Source: Bacillota bacterium (GTDB taxonomy: Bacteria; Bacillota; Dethiobacteria; DTU022). Taken from it: a stretch of DNA of 14,241 bases. The DNA lies in contig JAAZIG010000102.1 in assembly GCA_012510325.1 (NCBI GenBank), forward strand, positions 1 through 14,241. Reading direction: 5' to 3'. The notes beneath the pieces are model-generated. The model saw only the letters and a list, made by a program, of their open reading frames with translations. It had not been told where the DNA came from and made no database searches. The position numbers and the translations under genes are program-made. Positions 13,183 to 14,241 of the stretch are shown piece by piece (the first letter of the stretch is position 1; every line of letters starts with the position of its first letter).

Positions 13183-13830
13183 ATGAAACATGGGCGGAAG
13201 CACTTTTTTAGCAGTGTCTCCACAGCTTTAATCAACAAAAGAGTTGATGAAGTCATAGAAATTGTCGAATCAGCACTTAAAGCCGGCTTTAGTGTAAAAG
13301 AAATTATGGACAGATTGATCGTCCCCTCAATCAATCAGATAAAGGATATGTTCACGGAGGGGGACTTCTATATTCCCGATGTAATTCACGCTTCACGATC
13401 TATTGAAGCTGCGCTATATGTTCTAAAACCCTATAAAACGGATCAGACTAAAAGTCAAAAAGCGATCATCGGTACAGTGGAAGGTGACATCCACGACATC
13501 GGAAAAAACATTGCCGCTTTCTTTATCGCTTTTTCCGGATTCGATGTGATAGATCTGGGGGTCGATGTGGCAGCATCAGAATTTGTACAGGCGGTGCTGG
13601 AAAATGAACCGATGATCTTGGGAATGTCAGCGACCCTTACAACTACAATGAAAGAAATGTTTAGTATCATAAACCTGCTCAATGCACAGGAATTGCGTAA
13701 TACAGTAAAAGTCATCGTTGGGGGCGGACCTGTCACCAAAGAGTTTGCACTCTCTATCGGTGCGGACGGATATGCCAGCCAACCCCATGATATCGTTACG
13801 ATGATGAGCCGGCTTTCCCTGCATCACTAA
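13183..13830 (+). CDS. Corrinoid (B12)-binding methyltransfer protein, MtbC/MttC-like
   Basis: A 215-residue protein with the two domains of methylotrophic corrinoid proteins and methionine synthase. The N-terminal helical cap domain spans about 10-88 and includes MFTEGDFYIPDVIHASRS (56-73). The Rossmann-like B12 domain spans about 92-212. The cobalt-ligand motif is EGDIHDIGKN (100-109; His104 is the lower axial ligand). GMSATLTTTM (147-156) and GGGPVTKEFA...GADGYA (180-197) contact the nucleotide tail. Such proteins accept a methyl group from a substrate-specific methyltransferase and pass it to a second one. No methyltransferase, corrinoid activator or tetrahydrofolate enzyme is adjacent, so the partner and substrate are unknown. 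The gene is visibly more AT-rich than its neighbours (about 35-48% GC in sampled 60-base lines). It is monocistronic and divergent from the Fe-S/GGR operon. Confidence 0.93.
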   Translation: MKHGRKHFFSSVSTALINKRVDEVIEIVESALKAGFSVKEIMDRLIVPSINQIKDMFTEGDFYIPDVIHASRSIEAALYVLKPYKTDQTKSQKAIIGTVEGDIHDIGKNIAAFFIAFSGFDVIDLGVDVAASEFVQAVLENEPMILGMSATLTTTMKEMFSIINLLNAQELRNTVKVIVGGGPVTKEFALSIGADGYASQPHDIVTMMSRLSLHH

Positions 13831-13950
13831 TTCATGCATATCCGCATTCTTTTGCCACCAGCTTTTCCGCGATAGTTCACCCCGGCAGTGATCGCCGAAC
13901 CGCGAGCAAGCACTTGCAATAAGAAGGGTCTGTGTTGTATTCAGCTTTCT

Positions 13951-14241
13951 TCACCCAATGCGAGGCAAACCCTGCAGCTCCTGTCTCAGGAAGTAAAACA
14001 GAGTCAGCGAGAGCAGAGTTGTGGCCACGTCCGCTGCCGGCAGCGCCCGGATGAATCCGTTAAAGCCCCACTGTGTGCTGAAGATGGCCAGAAAAGGGAC
14101 ATAGAAGAAACCTTGCCGCCCCAGCGATATCACCAGGGACTGCACCCCTTTGCCGAGAGCCTGAAACATGGACATGAGCAGCATCTGTGCCGCCAAAACC
14201 GGCATCCCCAGGGCAAAGGATCTGATTATCTTGGCGCCCAG
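13951..14241 (-). CDS. MATE family efflux transporter, C-terminal part (partial)
   Basis: The frame is open to the window edge, so the gene starts beyond 14241 and only the last 96 residues are present. They contain hydrophobic segments such as AAQMLLMSMFQALGKG, SLVISLGRQGFFYVPFLAIF and a final helix around DVATTLLSLTLFYFLRQEL. The pattern of a FQALGKG-type helix followed by SLGRQGFFYVP is typical of the last third of MATE (NorM/DinF-like) drug/sodium antiporters. The gene is convergent with the corrinoid protein, with 120 bases between their stops. An ATG at 14205 is internal, since upstream codons continue the same homology. Substrate not determinable. Confidence 0.85.
   Translation of the reverse strand: MGAKIIRSFALGMPVLAAQMLLMSMFQALGKGVQSLVISLGRQGFFYVPFLAIFSTQWGFNGFIRALPAADVATTLLSLTLFYFLRQELQGLPRIG

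Noticed and set aside
13831..13950. Terminator between the corrinoid and MATE genes
   Set aside because: Short symmetric pieces (GCAAG/CTTGC with a two-base loop; CGGC/GCCG) are too weak and lack a T tract.

Overview
The window looks like a chromosomal stretch of an anaerobic, probably Gram-positive (Bacillota/Clostridia-type) bacterium. This rests on strong AGGAGG-type ribosome binding sites, consensus sigma-A/70 promoters, a GC content near 55-60% over most of the genes, oxygen-sensitive enzyme classes (a radical SAM protein, a multi-cluster Fe-S flavoprotein, a corrinoid protein) and a bacterial sphingosine-1-phosphate-lyase-like enzyme. The lineage is an inference; there is no rRNA or other marker gene. 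No tRNA, rRNA, CRISPR array, insertion sequence or phage gene was seen.

Layout. Positions 1-369 carry no convincing gene but hold a weak cobalamin-riboswitch-like series of motifs. A minus-strand operon follows: a DUF819 membrane protein (1757-2911) and then a PLP-dependent S1P-lyase-family enzyme (370-1731). A long divergent gap (2912-3328) leads to an alkylguanine-DNA-alkyltransferase homologue (3329-3865) whose catalytic Cys is replaced by Thr. Next come a HemN/HemW-like radical SAM protein (4065-5339) and a ZIP metal transporter (5524-6267) with its own promoter and terminator. On the minus strand lies a lemA-DUF2207 membrane pair (6397-8784). A TetR regulator (9153-9770) is transcribed away from lemA, from a near-consensus promoter overlapped by an inverted repeat.

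A second minus-strand operon holds a ferredoxin-fused, GltD-like flavoprotein (11073-12719) and a geranylgeranyl-reductase/FixC-like flavoprotein (9863-11071), one base apart. Together they look like an electron-donor and flavin-acceptor couple. Their predicted promoter has a 13-bp palindrome exactly in the -35/-10 spacer. Divergent to it is a solitary corrinoid-binding methyltransfer protein (13183-13830) in a visibly more AT-rich segment, with no methyltransferase next to it. The window ends inside a MATE-family transporter gene (minus strand, 5' part missing).

The items most worth following up are the Thr-substituted alkyltransferase homologue, the Fe-S/GGR flavoprotein operon with its palindromic promoter beside an orphan corrinoid protein, and the S1P-lyase/DUF819 pair. 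No single element can be declared a new system from sequence alone.
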